A DNA stretch of 64,000 nucleotides from JAJDXW01 sp965202895 (GTDB taxonomy: Bacteria > Pseudomonadota > Gammaproteobacteria > HK1). Made by a program: the position numbers and the translations under genes. The notes below the pieces were generated by a model. The model did not search any database. It worked only from the letters and a program-made list of their open reading frames with translations, and was not told where the DNA came from. Location: positions 1,488,001 to 1,552,000 of the forward strand of contig OZ241901.1 in the NCBI GenBank assembly GCA_965202895.1. Direction: 5' to 3'. Positions 7,510-18,746 of this stretch are shown piece after piece; position 1 is the first letter of the stretch, and every line of letters begins with the position of its first letter.

Positions 7510-8481
7510 TCAGGGGCCGGGCGAGCGGGCGAAGAAAGCGTCGAGGAGGCGGCGGGCGGCGGCGGGCGGGGCGGTGCGCCCGGACCGCACCTCCTCCTCC
7601 AGGCGCGCAGCGAGGGGCTCGAGGCGCGGGTCCTCGCGGAGCCGCTCCTGCATCGCGGCCTCGACCTCTTCGCGGAGCCACTCCTCGGCCTGGGCGGTGC
7701 GCCGCGCCGCCCGGTCGCCGGACGCCTCGAGCGCGGCGCGGCACTCGAGGACGCGCTCCCACGCCTCCGCGATGCCGATCCCGGTGAGGGCCGAGCAGGC
7801 CTCGACGGTCGGCGGCCACGCCGGCGTGCGGGGGCGCATGAGGCGGAGCGCGTTCCGGTGCTCGGCGACCGTCCGCGCCGCCGCATCGGCGTGGACCCCG
7901 TCCGCCTTGTTGACGAGCACGAGGTCCGCGAGCTCCATCACCCCCCGCTTGATGCCCTGGAGCTCGTCCCCCGCGAGCGGCGCGAGGAGGAGGAGGAAGA
8001 GGTCGGTCATCCCGGCCACCGCGGTCTCCGACTGGCCCACCCCGACGGTCTCCACCACGATCACGTCGAAGCCCGCCCCCTCGCAGAGCACGAGGGCCTC
8101 GCGCGTGCGGCGTGCGGCGCCGCCGAGGGTCCGGCCGGCGGGGGTCGGGCGGATGAACGCCTCCGGGCGCCGCGAGAGCTCGGCCATCCGGGTCTTGTCG
8201 CCGAGGATCGAGCCGCCCGCGAGCCGCGACGACGGGTCGATGGTGAGCACCGCGATGCGGTGGCCCGCCTCGACCGCCCGCAGCCCGAACGCCTCGATGA
8301 AGGTGGACTTCCCGACGCCGGGCGACCCCGAGATGCCGATCCGGAGGGTTTCCGTCCGGAGGGAGCCCGCCGGCGCTCCGAGGGCTTCGAGGAGGCCGAT
8401 CGCCTCGTTCCGGTCGGCGGGCCGGGTGGACTCGACCAGGGTGATCGCCCTGGCGAGCGCCCGGACCTCCCCCGACCGCAC
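7510..8481 (-). CDS. meaB: Methylmalonyl-CoA mutase-associated GTPase MeaB
   Basis: A G3E-type P-loop GTPase of the MeaB/ArgK family, which loads adenosylcobalamin onto methylmalonyl-CoA mutase and protects it from inactivation. Visible motifs are the Walker A GISGSPGVGKSTFIE (about residues 50), the base-switch segment IDPSSRLAGGSILGDKTRM, Walker B DVIVVETVGVGQSE and the G4 motif LVLVNKADG. The start is uncertain: a GTG at 8479-8481 gives 323 residues, while the coding-like sequence continues upstream without a good start codon, near a GGAGGAG at about 8555. It belongs with the mutase and carboxylase genes at 9.1-15.3 kb, all on the same strand, although 611 bp separates it from the carboxylase alpha gene. 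Confidence 0.92.
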   Translation of the reverse strand: MRSGEVRALARAITLVESTRPADRNEAIGLLEALGAPAGSLRTETLRIGISGSPGVGKSTFIEAFGLRAVEAGHRIAVLTIDPSSRLAGGSILGDKTRMAELSRRPEAFIRPTPAGRTLGGAARRTREALVLCEGAGFDVIVVETVGVGQSETAVAGMTDLFLLLLAPLAGDELQGIKRGVMELADLVLVNKADGVHADAAARTVAEHRNALRLMRPRTPAWPPTVEACSALTGIGIAEAWERVLECRAALEASGDRAARRTAQAEEWLREEVEAAMQERLREDPRLEPLAARLEEEVRSGRTAPPAAARRLLDAFFARSPGP

Positions 8482-8748
8482 CCGCTCCGCGAGGGCCGCG
8501 GCGTTGGGCGGGGCCGCCGCGTCCCGGTCTTGCCGCTCGTCAATCGTTCCGGCTCCTCCGGGGACGAGCCCCCCGAACCGCCTCGGGCGGCTGGAGTCCC
8601 GGCGGCCGGCCGCCCGGCATCCGTCGCCCCGCTTCGCGCTTGACGCACCGCGGAGCCGCGAGCGGGACCCGGGAGCCTTCGCCGCAGAGAATCCCGCGGG
8701 AGTTCATCCCCGCTTCAGAGGTGGAGAAGAGTCGATACGGGGCCGGAA

Positions 8749-8765
8749 TCCAGGGCAATCGCATT
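8749..8765 (+). repeat. 17-bp inverted repeat, left arm
   Basis: TCCAGGGCAATCGCATT occurs here and as its exact reverse complement at 8923-8939, 157 bp further on. Similarity weakens immediately outside the 17 bp, as in terminal inverted repeats of a MITE-like element. Confidence 0.7.
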
Positions 8766-8922
8766 CGGGATTCCCGATGCGTCGTGATGGCCAGGCTGCC
8801 GTCGGCAGGGGTCGACGTCCGGGTGCGGAGCGCCGAAATCGGCCTGACGAGCCGGCTTGAAGGCCGCTCGTGGCGGCGTCCGGGGGACGGATTCAAGCGG
8901 TGCGGACGACGTGCTTCGTCCC

Positions 8923-8939
8923 AATGCGATTGCCCTGGA
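8923..8939 (-). repeat. 17-bp inverted repeat, right arm
   Basis: Exact reverse complement of 8749-8765. Both arms point inward. I could not see an obvious target-site duplication outside them. Confidence 0.7.
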
Positions 8940-9092
8940 CCGGAATCGGGATACCCTGTCCACACGCGCCGTTCTTCTTCATTCCGCGCGATTCCTCCCC
9001 GCCGATACCTTCCGGCGGGGTTCTGCGGGGCAGGCTCCCCGTGCCGATCGATTCCTTGACGGGATCCCCTCACGGGTGCGCGCCGGCTCCCG

Positions 9093-11264
<2,172 letters not shown>

Positions 11265-11496
11265 CGCTAGCGAAGCCGCGCCCCGGGCCGGCGAGGCGAC
11301 CGGCGGCGCTCGCACTCTCCCGGAAACGCCGGTGTCCCGCCCGCCGCCGGGCCGAGGGCCGGCGGCACGGGCAGGCCCGCGATCGGTCTCCGGGGGGACG
11401 GGACCCCCGCCCGGCCGGAGACGCCTCGCGCAGGACCCGGATCGGTCGTGGCCGCAGGGGTGGCGGCGCCTCCCGGGCTCGGGCCGGGGGCCGGAT

Positions 11497-13029
11497 CTAG
11501 AGCGGGATGTTGTCGTGCTTCTTCCATGGGTTCTCGAGCCGCTTGCCGCGCAGCATCGCGAGCGCCCCGCAGAGCCGTCGCCGGGTGTTGCGCGGCAGGA
11601 CCACGTCGTCGATGAAGCCGAGCCGGCCGGCGACGAAGGGGTTCGCGAACTTCGTCCGGTACTCCTCGGTGCGGGCGGCCATCTTCTCCGGGTCCTCCCG
11701 GTCCGCCCGGAAGATGATCTCCACCGCCCCCTCCGGCCCCATCACCGCGATCTCGGCCGACGGCCACGCGTAGTTCACGTCCCCCCGCAGGTGCTTGGAC
11801 GACATGACGTCGTAGGCCCCGCCGTAGGCCTTGCGGGTGATGAGGGTGACCTTCGGGACCGTCGCCTCGGCGTAGGCGAAGAGGAGCTTCGCGCCGTGCC
11901 GGATGATCCCCCCGTACTCCTGGGCGGTGCCGGGGAGGAAGCCCGGCACGTCCACGAAGGTGACGATGGGGAGGTGGAAGCAGTCGCAGAAGCGGACGAA
12001 GCGGGCCGCCTTGCGGCTCGAGTCGATGTCGAGGCACCCCGCGAGCACCGCCGGCTGGTTGGCCACGATCCCGGCCGGCGCCCCGCCGAAGCGGGCGAAC
12101 CCGGTCACGACGTTGCGGGCGAAGTCGGGCTGGAGCTCGAAGAACCCGCCCTCGTCCACCACCCGCGAGATGAGCTCGTGGACGTCGTAGGGCCGGTTGG
12201 GGTTCGCGGGCACGAGGCGGTCGAGGGCGGGCTCCGGCCGGTCGTCCGGGTCCCGGGTCGGCCGCATCGGCGGCGCCTCCCGGTTGCTCGCGGGCAGGTA
12301 GCCGAGGAACTCGCGCACCCGAAGGAGCGCGTCCACGTCGTCCTCGAAGGCGAGGTCCGCCACCCCGGAGCGGCCCGCGTGGGTGAGCGCGCCCCCGAGC
12401 TGCTCCTGGGTCACCTCCTCGTGGGTCACCGTCTTCACCACGTCCGGCCCCGTGACGAACATGTACGACGAGTCCTTCACCATGAAGATGAAGTCGGTCA
12501 TCGCCGGCGAGTAGACGGCGCCCCCCGCGCACGGACCCATGACGAGCGAGACCTGGGGGATCACCCCGGACGCGAGCACGTTGCGCTGGAACACCTCGGC
12601 GTAGCCGGCGAGCGACGCCACCCCCTCCTGGATGCGGGCGCCGCCCGAGTCGTTGAGCCCGACCACCGGGGCGCCCACCTTCATCGCCTGGTCCATCACC
12701 TTGCAGATCTTCCGGGCGTGGGCGGCGGAGAGGGAGCCGCCGAAGACGGTGAAGTCCTGGCTGAACGCGAACACCCGCCGGCCGTTCACGAGGCCGTGGC
12801 CGATCACCACCCCGTCGCCGGGGATCCGCTGCCGGGCCATCCCGAAGTCGTGGGAATCGTGCTCGACGAACATGTCCCACTCCTCGAACGACCCTTCGTC
12901 GAAGAGGAGATCGAGGCGCTCGCGCGCGGTGAGCTTGCCCTTGGCGTGCTGGGCCGCGATCCGCCTCTCGCCGCCGCCGAGGCGCGCGGCGGCCCGGCGG
13001 CGCTCGAGCTCCTGGAGGACGTCCTGCAC
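11497..13029 (-). CDS. pccB: Propionyl-CoA carboxylase beta subunit (carboxyltransferase)
   Basis: A 510-residue carboxyltransferase of the PccB family. It moves the carboxyl group from biotin to propionyl-CoA, giving (S)-methylmalonyl-CoA. Landmarks are KGKLTARERLDLLFDEGSF, the oxyanion-hole glycines in MGPCAGGAVYSPA, LNDSGGARIQEGV, the second glycine-rich pair in ITRKAYGGAYDVM, and the usual C-terminal RGKRLENPWKKHDNIPL. Length and ends are canonical for PccB. It sits 106 bp downstream of the mutase and 232 bp upstream of the alpha subunit; the three genes are very likely cotranscribed. Confidence 0.95.
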   Translation of the reverse strand: MQDVLQELERRRAAARLGGGERRIAAQHAKGKLTARERLDLLFDEGSFEEWDMFVEHDSHDFGMARQRIPGDGVVIGHGLVNGRRVFAFSQDFTVFGGSLSAAHARKICKVMDQAMKVGAPVVGLNDSGGARIQEGVASLAGYAEVFQRNVLASGVIPQVSLVMGPCAGGAVYSPAMTDFIFMVKDSSYMFVTGPDVVKTVTHEEVTQEQLGGALTHAGRSGVADLAFEDDVDALLRVREFLGYLPASNREAPPMRPTRDPDDRPEPALDRLVPANPNRPYDVHELISRVVDEGGFFELQPDFARNVVTGFARFGGAPAGIVANQPAVLAGCLDIDSSRKAARFVRFCDCFHLPIVTFVDVPGFLPGTAQEYGGIIRHGAKLLFAYAEATVPKVTLITRKAYGGAYDVMSSKHLRGDVNYAWPSAEIAVMGPEGAVEIIFRADREDPEKMAARTEEYRTKFANPFVAGRLGFIDDVVLPRNTRRRLCGALAMLRGKRLENPWKKHDNIPL

Positions 13030-13135
13030 GGTGCTGCGGAGGCCGGAAGGGGCGCGGGCGGGAACGGGGGGGAGGCCGGGACGGGAAGGGGCGCGGGCCG
13101 GAGCGGGGGAGAGGCGGGAAGCCGGCGCCGCGGGG

Positions 13136-15289
13136 TCAGGCGGCGAGGCGCCGGCCGCGCACGAGCCCGAGCACCTCGCGGGCGGCGGCCGGGATGGAGG
13201 TGCCGGGGCCGTAGATGGCGGCCACCCCGGCGCGCCGGAGCTCGTCGTGGTCCGCGGGCGGGATCACCCCGCCGCAGACCACCACCACGTCGTCCGCTCC
13301 GGCCGCCCGCAGCGCCTCGAGGAAGCGGGGCACCAGGGTCCGGTGTCCGGCCGCCTGGGTCGAGATGCCGACGACGTGCACGTCGTTCTCCACCGCCTGG
13401 CGGGCCGCCTCGGCCGGAGTCTGGAAGAGCGGCCCGACGTCCACGTCGAAGCCGACGTCCGCGAACGCGGTCGCGATCACCTTCGCCCCGCGGTCGTGGC
13501 CGTCCTGGCCGAGCTTCGCGACGAGGAGGCGCGGCCGGCGCCCCTCCGCGGCCGCGAACGCCTCGACCTCGCCGCGGATGCGGACGAACTCCTCGTCTTC
13601 CGCGCGGTGCGCGCCGTACACCCCGGCGATGGACCGCACCTCCGCCCGATGGCGGCCCCACACCTTCTCGAGCGAGCCGGTGATCTCGCCGACGGTGGCC
13701 CGCGCACGGGCGGCGGCGACGGCGAGCTCGACGAGGTTCCCTTCGCCGGTCTCCGCCGACCGGGTGAGGGCGCCGAGCGCGCGCCGGCAGGCGAGATCGT
13801 CCCGCCGCCCCCGCACGTCGGCGAGCCGCCGCACCTGGGCGTCGCGCACCGCGGTGTCGTCGATCGCGAGCAGCTCCACCCGCTCCTCCCGGTCCGCGCG
13901 GAAGCGGTTGACCCCGACCACCGTCTCCTCGCCCCGGTCGACGCGCGCCTGGCGCCGCGCCGCCGCCTCCTCGATGCGCAGCTTCGGCATCCCGGATTCG
14001 ACCGCCCGGGTCATGCCGCCGAGCGCCTCGACCTCGTCGATCAGCTCGCGGGCGCGGGCCGCGAGGCTCGCGGTGAGGCTCTCGACGTAGTAGGAGCCGG
14101 CGAGCGGGTCCACCACCCGGGTGATCGCGGTCTCGTGCTGGAGGATGAGCTGGGTGTTGCGGGCGATGCGGGCCGAGAGCTCGCTCGGGAGGGCGAGCGC
14201 CTCGTCGAACGCGTTCGTATGCAGGGACTGGGCGCCGCCGAGGACCGCGGCGAGGGCCTCGACGGCGGTGCGCACGACGTTGTTGTACGGGTCGAGGCTC
14301 GTCAGGCTCGCCCCGGAAGTCTGGCAGTGGGTGCGAAGCATGAGCGAGCGCGGGTCCTTCGGCGCGAACTTCTCCTCCATGAGGGTCGCCCAGAGCCAGC
14401 GCGCGGCGCGGAGCTTCGCCGCCTCCATGAAGAAGTCCATGCCGATCCCGAAGAAGAACGAGAGCCGGGGCGCGAAGCGGTCCACCTCGAGCCCGCTCTC
14501 GAGGGCGGCCCGCACGTACTCGATCCCGTCCGCGAGAGTGAACGCGAGCTCCTGCACGCTCGTCGCGCCCGCCTCGAGCATGTGGTAGCCGGAGATCGAG
14601 ATCGGGTTGAAGCGCGGCATGCGCCGGGACGTGTAGCCGATGACGTCGGAGACGATCCGCATGGAGGGCGCGGGTGGATAGATGTAGGTGTTGCGGACCA
14701 TGAACTCCTTGAGGATGTCGTTCTGCATGGTCCCGGAGAGGTCGGCGGAGGCCGCGCCCTGCTCCTCGGCCGCGACCGCGTACATCGCGAACACCGGCAG
14801 CACCGCCCCGTTCATGGTCATGGACACGGACATCCGGTCGAGGGGGATCCCGTCGAACAGGATCTTCATGTCCTCGACGGAGTCGATCGCGACCCCCGCC
14901 TTGCCCACGTCCCCCTCGACGCGCTCGTGGTCGGAGTCGTAGCCCCGGTGGGTCGCGAGGTCGAACGCGACCGAGAGCCCCATCTGCCCGGCCTCGAGGT
15001 TGCGGCGGTAGAACGCGTTCGACTCTTCGGCGGTCGAGTACCCCGCGTACTGGCGGATCGTCCAGGGGCGGCCGGCGTACATCGTCGCCCGCGGACCCCG
15101 CACGAAGGGAGGGAGGCCGGGCAGGGTCCCGAGGTGGGCGAGGTCGTCGAGGTCCGCCTCGGTATAGAGCGCCTTGACCCGGATCCCTTCCGGGGTCTCG
15201 GCCGCAAGGGTGTCCTCCGAGCCGCCCCGGGTCTCGCGCGCAACGAGCGCGCGCCAGTCGTCCAGCCCCTGCCGCGCCGCCTCCGCCAT
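13136..15289 (-). CDS. scpA: Methylmalonyl-CoA mutase, single-chain catalytic form
   Basis: A 717-residue adenosylcobalamin-dependent mutase converting (R)-methylmalonyl-CoA to succinyl-CoA. The N-terminal TIM-barrel has WTIRQYAGYSTAEESNAFYR, SGTMQNDILKEFMVRNTYI and the substrate-binding stretch SLDPYNNVVRTA; the C-terminal B12 domain has the cobalamin-binding KLGQDGHDRGAKVIA with its DxHxxG histidine. Length matches catalytic alpha-type chains, and no separate beta subunit is seen. The start is the ATG at 15287-15289, seven bases after GGAGGAG; a long upstream in-frame extension is non-coding. It heads the mutase-pccB-pccA series. Methylmalonyl-CoA epimerase, needed for the full pathway, is not in the window. 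Confidence 0.95.
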   Translation of the reverse strand: MAEAARQGLDDWRALVARETRGGSEDTLAAETPEGIRVKALYTEADLDDLAHLGTLPGLPPFVRGPRATMYAGRPWTIRQYAGYSTAEESNAFYRRNLEAGQMGLSVAFDLATHRGYDSDHERVEGDVGKAGVAIDSVEDMKILFDGIPLDRMSVSMTMNGAVLPVFAMYAVAAEEQGAASADLSGTMQNDILKEFMVRNTYIYPPAPSMRIVSDVIGYTSRRMPRFNPISISGYHMLEAGATSVQELAFTLADGIEYVRAALESGLEVDRFAPRLSFFFGIGMDFFMEAAKLRAARWLWATLMEEKFAPKDPRSLMLRTHCQTSGASLTSLDPYNNVVRTAVEALAAVLGGAQSLHTNAFDEALALPSELSARIARNTQLILQHETAITRVVDPLAGSYYVESLTASLAARARELIDEVEALGGMTRAVESGMPKLRIEEAAARRQARVDRGEETVVGVNRFRADREERVELLAIDDTAVRDAQVRRLADVRGRRDDLACRRALGALTRSAETGEGNLVELAVAAARARATVGEITGSLEKVWGRHRAEVRSIAGVYGAHRAEDEEFVRIRGEVEAFAAAEGRRPRLLVAKLGQDGHDRGAKVIATAFADVGFDVDVGPLFQTPAEAARQAVENDVHVVGISTQAAGHRTLVPRFLEALRAAGADDVVVVCGGVIPPADHDELRRAGVAAIYGPGTSIPAAAREVLGLVRGRRLAA

Positions 15290-15699
15290 ACCGCTGCTCC
15301 TCCTTCTTCTCCAACGCCTCCGCGGCCCCCGACGCCGCCCCGACGCCGCGCCGTGACCGCCATGCCGCGGGCGGCGCGGCGTCCCGCCGGTGCGGGACGC
15401 ACCCCGGCGTCCGCCAAAGATAACCGTTTCCGCCCCCGATCCATAGCCGGCGGGGCGGGAGCGGCGCCCTGGTTCGAGCGCGGCCGAGAAGGCCGGTGAC
15501 TTCCCGGTCGACCGCCGGGGTCCGGACCCGGACTTCGATCCCCGACCCCTTACCAGAGGCGATCCACTTCGTCCTGGCCCGGTGAACCGTTCACGACGGG
15601 AACCGGGCGTGTCCCGGAAAGCAGACCCGGCTGGAAACATGGCTCGATCGCATGACTCGTCGGGCTTTCGCAGGAACGACGGAGAATGCTCCAGGAGCG
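15290..15699. other. Intergenic, promoter region of the propionate operon
   Basis: 410 bp without a convincing gene. It contains a degenerate copy of the dispersed extragenic repeat whose reverse strand reads like TTCCTGCGAAAGCCCGA (about 15660-15690), a type common in proteobacterial intergenic DNA. The promoter of the mutase operon should lie at the left end. Confidence 0.45.
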
Positions 15700-16269
15700 T
15701 CAGGAACGGTGGCGGGGGGGTCGCCTCGAATACGGTCTGCGGTACGGCAACGCCACGCCCTCGCGCTTGGCGTCCCGTGCATAGGATCGGATGGTCATGA
15801 TCGAAGCCCGGCCGCCGGGATAGCGCGCCCGCACCCGCTTCAGGATCTCCCGGTACGGCAGCCCGACGGAGCGGGCGCCGGGAGCATCCGGGGCCACGGG
15901 CCGGCGGGTGGCGCGGTCCTCGTGGTGATCGACGTGGACGAGAAGGGCGAGGATCGCCGCCTTGACCTCCCCGCGCCGCGGCCGCTCGCGGGCCGGCCGG
16001 ATGCCCCGGACCCAGGGCGGCCACGCCGCCGAGACGGAGAGCAGGCCCGAGAGCATGGACTCCGCCCCGACCCCGCGGGGCGCGGACGGCTCCGAGGGCG
16101 GCGGGGGCGCGGTCGGGGGCCGGCGGACCCACCGCCACCGGGCCGCCGCCAGGGAGAGCAGGCCCGACAGCATCGATCCGCCGGCCCCACCAGCCCCGCT
16201 GGCCCCGCCGGCGCTGCCGGGCTCGGGCGGCGCCGGACCGGCGGGAGGGTTGCGGGGCGGGGACTGCAT
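15700..16269 (-). CDS. Hypothetical protein with duplicated MLSGLLS motif and basic C-terminal helix
   Basis: A 189-residue protein of no recognised family, starting at the ATG at 16267-16269 (MQSPPRNPPAG). The first 45 residues are proline/glycine-rich. Two imperfect repeats follow, each MLSGLLS plus an alanine/tryptophan-rich tail (AAARWRWVR and SAAWPPWVR). The C-terminal third (AAILALLVHVDHHEDR, YREILKRVRARYPGG, MTIRSYARDAKREG) looks like a compact basic DNA- or RNA-binding domain in which the last helices resemble a small winged helix. It lies 70 bp downstream of the radical SAM gene on the same strand and may belong to the RiPP operon, but nothing in its sequence proves that. Confidence 0.55.
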   Translation of the reverse strand: MQSPPRNPPAGPAPPEPGSAGGASGAGGAGGSMLSGLLSLAAARWRWVRRPPTAPPPPSEPSAPRGVGAESMLSGLLSVSAAWPPWVRGIRPARERPRRGEVKAAILALLVHVDHHEDRATRRPVAPDAPGARSVGLPYREILKRVRARYPGGRASIMTIRSYARDAKREGVALPYRRPYSRRPPRHRS

Positions 16270-16339
16270 CGACGGCGCCTCTCGTTCGATGAGCGAGGAA
16301 GGGGGAAGGACCGTCCTGCGCCGCCCTGGCGCCGCGTTC

Positions 16340-17887
16340 TCAGAACGGGGGCGCGGCGAGGCCCGCGAGCCGGGGCTCCCAGTAGCCGGTCCGGTCGTAC
16401 AGGCAACGGACCTGGACGTACTCGCGCATCGCCTCCCCGACGTACGGCCCGGCTTCCGGCTTCTCGGAGAGCGCCCGCGCGACCCGGCCGGCCATCTCCT
16501 TCGCCCCACCGTCCGACTTCAGGAACCGCTTCATCAGCAGCGAGAACAGGCGCTCGCGGGCGCGCAACCCCTCGCTCGACCCGCGCGGGCGCCACCGGAT
16601 GGCCGGCGGCTCGACGGCGTGGACGAGCCGCATCAGCCGCTCACCGAAGAACCTCGGGTGGTACAGCCGGTTGGCCAGCCACTTCATGCCGACGGCCAAA
16701 TGCTCGGCGGTCATGCCGGCCGGCACGACGTTCGTCTCCCACGGCGTGGCCGCCGTCTCGTTGCCGCCCTCGATCAGCCGTCCGCTCCGGCGCATCCGGG
16801 CATGAAGGGGGGTCGCCTCCGGCGCCACCAGCGCCCCGACGGAGAAGTTGGGGACCGGGGTGGCCATGGCGAACTCGAACTGCCGCTCGAACACGTCCGG
16901 GCCGTCCGCGTCGAAGCCGACCATCATGCCGCTCCGCACCATGATCCCGTGGGCGAGAAACTTCTCGATCTGGCCGATGGGGCCGTCCAGCAGGTTCTGG
17001 CGCTTGTTGGCCTCCCGCAGCGCGGCCTCGTTCGGGGTCTCGATCCCGATGAACACGGAGGTGAGGCCGGCCTCGCCGCACAGCCCGAGCAGCTCGTCGT
17101 CCCTCGCGGCGTCGATCGAAGCCTGGGTGGTGAAGAACACCGGCTCGCGGTCCGGCTGCCCGTTCCAGCGGCGGAGCGCGTCGGCCACCTCCTTCGCCCG
17201 GCGGCGGTACACCGTGAAGTTGTCGTCGGTCAGGAACACCTCCCGGTACCCGTGGCCGTAGAGCACGTCGAGCTCGCCGAGGACGTTCCCGACCGGCTTG
17301 TGCCGCTGCTTGCGGCCGAGATACGGGATCACGTCGCAGAACTCGCAGTCGAACGGGCATCCGCGCGAGGTCTGCACCGCCCCGACGACCGCCCGATGGT
17401 TGGGGTAGAGGCTCCATCGCGGGATCGGCGACGAGCCGAGGTCGGGGCGCCCGCCGTCGTACTCCTCCCGCCACCGGCCGCACCGGAGGTCCGAGAAGAG
17501 ATCGGGGGCGATCTCTTCGATCTCGCCCCGCACCAGCACGTCGCAGGCTGCGCGGAACGAATCGGGCGAGAGGGAGGCGCAGGGGCCGCCGATCAGCACC
17601 GTCTTCCCGCGGCGGCGGAACTCCGCGCCGACCTCGATCATCCGCTCCCGCTGGGTGATCTTGCCGGTCAACCCGACGAAGTCGGCCGGGGTGTCGAAGT
17701 CGATGGGCGAGATGGCCTCGTCACAGAGCCGCACGGTGAAATCGGGCGGCGCCAGGGCGGCGATCGTGGTGAGGGTGACGTCCGCCATCCACTGCACCGA
17801 GGAGAACCCCCAATGCTCGATGAAGTCGGCGCCGTAGTAGTGGGGAGCCGTGGCCCTCGGAGCGATCAGGTAGAGGGACCTGGACAC
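16340..17887 (-). CDS. B12-binding radical SAM enzyme, probable RiPP maturase
   Basis: A 515-residue cobalamin-dependent (class B type) radical SAM protein. Residues 1 to about 125 form a Rossmann-like B12-binding domain (TVLIGGPCASLSPDSF). The radical SAM core follows, with the [4Fe-4S]-binding CPFDCEFC (Cys177, Cys181, Cys184) in QTSRGCPFDCEFCDVIPY and later GLTSVFIGIETPNE. A helical C-terminal extension of about 130 residues ends it. Such enzymes catalyse methylations or other radical C-H chemistry. The gene lies about 200 bp downstream of an NHLP-type precursor on the same strand, so I infer that it modifies that peptide, as related enzymes do in proteusin pathways; the family also includes enzymes with other substrates. 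Confidence 0.85.
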   Translation of the reverse strand: MSRSLYLIAPRATAPHYYGADFIEHWGFSSVQWMADVTLTTIAALAPPDFTVRLCDEAISPIDFDTPADFVGLTGKITQRERMIEVGAEFRRRGKTVLIGGPCASLSPDSFRAACDVLVRGEIEEIAPDLFSDLRCGRWREEYDGGRPDLGSSPIPRWSLYPNHRAVVGAVQTSRGCPFDCEFCDVIPYLGRKQRHKPVGNVLGELDVLYGHGYREVFLTDDNFTVYRRRAKEVADALRRWNGQPDREPVFFTTQASIDAARDDELLGLCGEAGLTSVFIGIETPNEAALREANKRQNLLDGPIGQIEKFLAHGIMVRSGMMVGFDADGPDVFERQFEFAMATPVPNFSVGALVAPEATPLHARMRRSGRLIEGGNETAATPWETNVVPAGMTAEHLAVGMKWLANRLYHPRFFGERLMRLVHAVEPPAIRWRPRGSSEGLRARERLFSLLMKRFLKSDGGAKEMAGRVARALSEKPEAGPYVGEAMREYVQVRCLYDRTGYWEPRLAGLAAPPF

Positions 17888-18085
17888 GTCCGTTCCTCCC
17901 TGGCTGCGCGCCGCCCGGGACGGCCCCGGACGGCGCGTCGAGACCCCGGCCGTCGAGACCGGCGGGCGGGAGCGGCGTCGCCGGGGCGGCTTCCGGGCCG
18001 GATCGCCGCTCCCCTCGCTCCCGCCCGGGCCGTCTTCCCGCTTCCTCCCCGCCTCTCCGGGGAGCGAAGCCGGCCGGTCGAATCC

Positions 18086-18511
18086 CTATCCCTCTCCAGC
18101 CACGACGTAGCCCCGCCAGCCGGACACCTTTTCACCCGTCTGGAGGTACCGCGCCCTCGCCCGATTGCCGACGCTGTTGAACGTCCGCCAGTGGCGGCTC
18201 CTCAGGTAGTCGTCGTTGGTCGCGTATCTCCTCCCTCCCTTGCCGCCGACGACCATGTCGAGGTCCTCGTCCTCGAGGGAGGCATTCGGATCGGGGGGCA
18301 GGACGAAGTGGTGGACGTTCGCCGTGTCCGCGACGAACCGCACGTCGTACCCGAGCGGGACCTCGACCCCGTTCTCGGCCAGCACGCCATGCGGGTCCGA
18401 CTCGCAACGTGCGCGAAGCTCCGGATCGCTGTGGAACTCCTGCACGAAGGAAAACACCCTCCGCGCATGGGTGCCCATCATCTCCGTAGCCATCGTGTGC
18501 AGACTGTTCAT
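18086..18511 (-). CDS. NHLP-family RiPP precursor peptide
   Basis: A 141-residue precursor with a nitrile-hydratase-alpha-like leader. The leader (residues 1-90) shows the family pattern: a helical start with FVQEFHSDPELRARCESDP, LAENGVEVPLGYDVRFVADT, then HHFVLPPDPNASLEDEDLDM, ending in the double-glycine site VVGG at residues 87-90. The 51-residue core KGGRRYATNDDYLRSRHWRT... is rich in Arg, Tyr and Trp and has no cysteine, so lanthipeptide or thiazole chemistry by Cys is excluded and radical C-methylation or crosslinking is more likely. The adjacent radical SAM enzyme fits. The export ABC transporter with C39 protease at 35.5 kb could remove the leader at VVGG. The start ATG at 18509-18511 has AAGGGAGA upstream. 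Confidence 0.8.
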   Translation of the reverse strand: MNSLHTMATEMMGTHARRVFSFVQEFHSDPELRARCESDPHGVLAENGVEVPLGYDVRFVADTANVHHFVLPPDPNASLEDEDLDMVVGGKGGRRYATNDDYLRSRHWRTFNSVGNRARARYLQTGEKVSGWRGYVVAGEG

Positions 18512-18746
18512 TGCCCGGATCTCCCTTGTTCCTCCAGGGCGCCCCTTTTAGCGCCCGGCAGGACGAGGCCAGCCTAGGGCGGCGCGCGAAGGCGGGTCAA
18601 GGCTTGCGAACCCTAATTTGCCGCCTTGCCCTCCCCCACCCCGAAGAATCGGCGGAGGCCGCGGCCGCCGCCGCTCCCGGAGCGGCGCCCGGTGTCGGCG
18701 TGTCCGACGGCAGGCTATAGTGCGCGTTCCTGAAGGGAGAATACGA

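Larger units (their letters stand above)
8482..9092. other. 611-bp intergenic region with a long-range inverted repeat
   Basis: Between the carboxylase alpha gene and meaB. No frame on either strand looks like a gene. Its main structure is a 17-bp perfect inverted repeat (8749-8765 and 8923-8939). The region may be a relic of a small mobile element; it is also where a separate meaB promoter would have to lie. Confidence 0.5.

Noticed and set aside
12632..15499. A 955-codon plus-strand frame opposite methylmalonyl-CoA mutase
   Set aside because: Shadow of the mutase gene; no protein-like features and no ribosome site.
15962..18577. An 871-codon plus-strand frame across the radical SAM and precursor genes
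   Set aside because: Antisense shadow; the minus strand carries the CxxxCxxC motif and the NHLP leader.
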